Assembly (NCBI GenBank): GCA_021730785.1
Contig: JAKFWF010000049.1
Span: forward strand, 62,001 to 126,000
Source of the DNA: Hyphomicrobiaceae bacterium
GTDB taxonomy: Bacteria; Pseudomonadota; Alphaproteobacteria; Rhizobiales; Hyphomicrobiaceae
DNA: 64,000 bases
Direction: 5' to 3'
Shown here: positions 61,104 to 64,000 of the stretch, piece after piece
Numbering within the stretch: position 1 is the stretch's first letter
How the letters are laid out: every line of letters starts with the position of its first letter
Made by a program: the position numbers and the translations under genes
The notes under the pieces: model-generated
The model's input: the letters and a program-made list of their open reading frames with translations, nothing else
What the model was told of the DNA's origin: nothing
Database searches by the model: none

Positions 61104-62816
61104 TCACGGTGGCGCGACGGCAATGCCCCAGGGCGCAAACAGCAGTGCGATCAGTTTATCCGTACGCAATTCGATGGTCCGCGGCATCCAATTGGCGTTG
61201 GTCGCTGCTTCCATGGACAGCACGAAGCCGGAAGATCGCAGAATTCCAGCCTTGATCGACCAGTCGTTGGTATCGGCACGGCGGTTCTGGGGACCGGTGA
61301 GCAGCGCGAGGTTGCCGAGGCGGTCGCAGTTGTCGATGATCCCCGGTTGCGAGGCGAAGTCCCGCAGCCACTGCCGCTCTTTCGCAGGTCGCCGCGGCAG
61401 GATGTGCTCGATTGAAACGTTGACGCCGTCGATGACGCCGGGATCCGCGCCCAGCTGGTGGCTGAGCCGCCGCAGCACGCGGTTGCAGGTGTGCTTGTAG
61501 TAGAACGTGCGGCTGCGCAGGATCGCCAGCGCTTCGTCGCGGGTCTTGTCGCTGACCTCGAACTCGGGCCATTCCGTGATCAACTGGTCGCGCCGCACCG
61601 CTGCTGCCAGCCGGATGAAGCGATTTTCCTGTTCATTGGGGTCGGTGCCGGCAAGCCGCAACATCCAGGCAAGGCGGTCGAGGCGGGCAAAAAACGGCTC
61701 TGTTGCTCGATGCTGATCGGTCCTGATCGTGAGCCAGGCGAGCGCCGGGGCGACCCACAGGCGGTGGTCGAGCCAGTTCAACGTCTCGATGTGGTTACCG
61801 ATGACCTTGGCCAGCGTGCCGCTTCCGACTTGGCGCCCGTCGAGCCGCCGCAGCGCTTCCGCATGCGGGTACACGACAGTATTCATGAAACCCAGGCCGT
61901 CGTTGTTCAGCCCGTAGAGCGTTTGCAAGTCGCCTTCCAGCGGCTTGGTCGAGCGCTTTTCGATCCGCAGTGTGCGCAGGTGCCCGAGCAACTCGCTGAT
62001 TCGCTCATTGCCGAGTTTGGCCTGGGTGGCCTCCCAGATGCGGCTCGCCGCCTCCTGCTCCACCGCCGGCATGGCATAGATCAGTGAGATCTTCGCCTGT
62101 TCGCTGGCATCGTGCGGCATGCGCGTCGTCTGCTCCACGCCCAGGATAGACCAGGCGTCGTCTTCGTCGTCGACTTCAACGACGACGAAGTGGCAGCGGC
62201 CGAGGAGATAACTGGTGAAGTCCATGCGCCGTGCAGCGGTAAGCTCGGAATTGCCGAGGGCCGCACGCAGTCGATTGCGGTTTTCGATCAGATTGCGCTC
62301 GGCGGGCGTCAGGTCGTCCACGCTGCCGTCCGGTTCGACGAGTGTGCCGCCGGGCTGCTGCACGAACGCTTCGAAAAATGCCGCCATCTGCGGTTGCGGT
62401 GACAGGCGCCAGGTCAGCGAAACTCCTGCAGCAGCGATTTCGCGGTCGACCCTGGCTGGAACCACGAGAAGGTCTTGCAGGCGCGCCTGCTCCGCCTGCC
62501 GCCGCGTCGACGTCAAACTCAAGTCGCTCGCTGCCAGATCGCGCAGGATGGCAAACAGCATCGCCAGCGTGATCGCGCGCTGGTGGCCATCCACCAGCGA
62601 GGCCGTTGCCTGCTCAGCCGTCGCGGCAATATGGATATGGCCGAGGCAGTAGCCGGGCTTACCCGTTTCCATCGCCAGCAGGATGTCGCTGACCAGCCGC
62701 AGCACGCTTTCCTCGCGCCAGGCGTAGGCCCGCTGGAACCAGGGCAGTCGGATCACGCGGTTCTGGGTAAAGAACGCCTCGACAGTCGATACGGATGCTC
62801 GGATGTACTCGGTCAT
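61104..62816 (-). CDS. DUF262 + DUF1524 (HNH-like) protein, GmrSD-family-like
   Basis: N-terminal FTQNRVIRLPWFQRAYAW...SLVDGHQRAITLAMLFAIL (DUF262 DGQQR-like); C-terminal SIEHILPRRPAKER...NCDRLGNLALLTGPQNRRADTNDWSIK. Confidence 0.88.
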   Translation of the reverse strand: MTEYIRASVSTVEAFFTQNRVIRLPWFQRAYAWREESVLRLVSDILLAMETGKPGYCLGHIHIAATAEQATASLVDGHQRAITLAMLFAILRDLAASDLSLTSTRRQAEQARLQDLLVVPARVDREIAAAGVSLTWRLSPQPQMAAFFEAFVQQPGGTLVEPDGSVDDLTPAERNLIENRNRLRAALGNSELTAARRMDFTSYLLGRCHFVVVEVDDEDDAWSILGVEQTTRMPHDASEQAKISLIYAMPAVEQEAASRIWEATQAKLGNERISELLGHLRTLRIEKRSTKPLEGDLQTLYGLNNDGLGFMNTVVYPHAEALRRLDGRQVGSGTLAKVIGNHIETLNWLDHRLWVAPALAWLTIRTDQHRATEPFFARLDRLAWMLRLAGTDPNEQENRFIRLAAAVRRDQLITEWPEFEVSDKTRDEALAILRSRTFYYKHTCNRVLRRLSHQLGADPGVIDGVNVSIEHILPRRPAKERQWLRDFASQPGIIDNCDRLGNLALLTGPQNRRADTNDWSIKAGILRSSGFVLSMEAATNANWMPRTIELRTDKLIALLFAPWGIAVAPP

Positions 62817-63128
62817 CTCAGCTACAATTTGGATTTTCAGGGCTGGGCTTCAAACGGGTTGCATCGGGTGCCGGACGTCACCCGCACCATGTCCGCACGT
62901 CGGACACAAGCCGAATTGCCGACTTAGAATTGTTCAGAAGACGTTGCCTTAACCAATATCCCGAACTTGCTGTAAGTATGACACAGCTGTCATGATCCGA
63001 AGCTGATCGCGAAATGTCCCACCTTTCGCGCAGTGGCAGGCATCGTTCGCATCTTCGCGTAAACCGGATTTGGCGCGCAAGTGATTTCGTGCTCCAAGCG
63101 GTCCCGTGCTTGCTGGAGCCAACTACCC

Positions 63129-63476
63129 ATGCCCACACTGATCTACAAGCTTTGCAGCGCGGCCGATTGGACCGCGGCCAGCGCGATTGGCTCCTACACC
63201 GGGTCCAGCGATGATCAGCGTGACGGCTTCATCCATTTTTCTACCGGACCCCAGTTGCGCGAGACAGCACGGCGCTACTTCAAGGGAGTGCCCGATCTGG
63301 CGCTGATCGCGTTCGATGCCGACGGCCTCGGACCTCACCTGCGTTGGGAACGGTCGCGCGGGGGCGAGCTATTCCCGCACCTCTATGGTCCGCTGCCGAC
63401 CGCGACGGCGCTGTGGGTGCGGTTGCTCGCGCTCGATGGCGATGGCATACCTGTTCTGCCCGAGGGAGTGGCGTGA
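63129..63476 (+). CDS. DUF952 domain protein
   Basis: LIYKLCSAADW...SYTGSSDDQRDGFIHFSTGPQLRETARRYF. Confidence 0.9.
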   Translation: MPTLIYKLCSAADWTAASAIGSYTGSSDDQRDGFIHFSTGPQLRETARRYFKGVPDLALIAFDADGLGPHLRWERSRGGELFPHLYGPLPTATALWVRLLALDGDGIPVLPEGVA

Positions 63477-64000
63477 TGCTGACGTCGATGTTCCATCTTG
63501 CCCGGCCGATGCTGTTCGCATTGCCACCCGAGCAGGCGCACGAGGCAACGCTGAAGGGTCTAGAAGCTGGAGTCTATCCGCGCGATACGGCAGTGATGGA
63601 CCCCCGCGTCGCGGTGTCGCTGGCCGGTTTGAACTTTGCCAATCCGCTCGGCATCGCGGCCGGATTCGACAAGGATGCGCGCGTTCCCGACGCCGTCCTC
63701 GGCATGGGCTGCGGATTCGCAGAAATCGGCACCGTCACGCCGCAACCGCAAATGGGCAATCCGACGCCACGCGTGTTCCGGCTGGTTGCGCAGAACGGCA
63801 TGATCAACCGGCTCGGGTTCAACAATGGCGGTCATGCGGCAGCACTCGCCCGACTGCGGGCGCGGGCGGGCCGCGGCGGCATCGTCGGCGTCAACATCGG
63901 TGCCAACAAGGACAGCGCCGATCGTGCGGCCGACTATGTGGCCGGCGTTGAGACGTTCTGGGACGTGGCCAGCTACTTCATGGTCAACATCTCGTCGCCC
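63476..64000 (+). CDS. pyrD: Quinone-dependent dihydroorotate dehydrogenase (cut by window edge)
   Basis: LNFANPLGIAAGFDKDARVPDAVLGMGCGFAEIGTVTPQPQMGNPTPRVFRL...MINRLGFNN. Confidence 0.96.
   Translation, partial: MLTSMFHLARPMLFALPPEQAHEATLKGLEAGVYPRDTAVMDPRVAVSLAGLNFANPLGIAAGFDKDARVPDAVLGMGCGFAEIGTVTPQPQMGNPTPRVFRLVAQNGMINRLGFNNGGHAAALARLRARAGRGGIVGVNIGANKDSADRAADYVAGVETFWDVASYFMVNISSP

Noticed and set aside
62985-63000. atgaca-cagc-tgtcat inverted repeat upstream of DUF952/pyrD as an operator
   Set aside because: Only 6-bp arms and no recognised regulator motif; could easily be chance.

Overview
This window is a GC-rich alphaproteobacterial chromosome segment that is mostly housekeeping genes with several accessory insertions. 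Landmarks from left to right: umuC (cut by the window edge), a umuD-like gene and a divergent SRAP/YedK gene; an AlpA-like HTH gene; a truncated tRNA-Ala 3' half; tRNA-Pro(CGG); ribF; rnhB; a PA0069-type radical SAM gene; nth; dusA, with an integrase N-terminal remnant near its 5' end; an ABC transporter plus amidohydrolase operon; a TAXI-TRAP, class III aminotransferase and RpiR cluster; trhO, hbd, etfA and etfB; an EnvC-like gene, ctpA and two tandem rppH genes; the ATP synthase operon; priA; a transaldolase, gnd and gntK group; a MotA-like/GT2/OmpA-MotB-like operon; a sulfoacetaldehyde-dehydrogenase-like ALDH; a DUF262/DUF1524 protein; and pyrD (cut by the window edge). The strongest candidate for an undescribed system is in the ATP synthase operon. 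Its atpA/atpG and atpG/atpD junctions carry two diverged copies of a two-gene module, a small putative antitoxin followed by a VapD-like (Cas2-fold) protein. There is also an FkbM methyltransferase gene, a degenerate vapD remnant and, at atpD/atpC, a CxxC protein gene. All are on the same strand as the atp genes. One vapD copy is frameshifted at an A7 tract. A second strong observation is a umuD-like gene that starts close to the UmuD' N-terminus, lacks the catalytic Ser and Lys at the aligned positions, and sits behind a GAAC-N7-GAAC LexA-type box. All calls come from reading the sequence; no database search was run.
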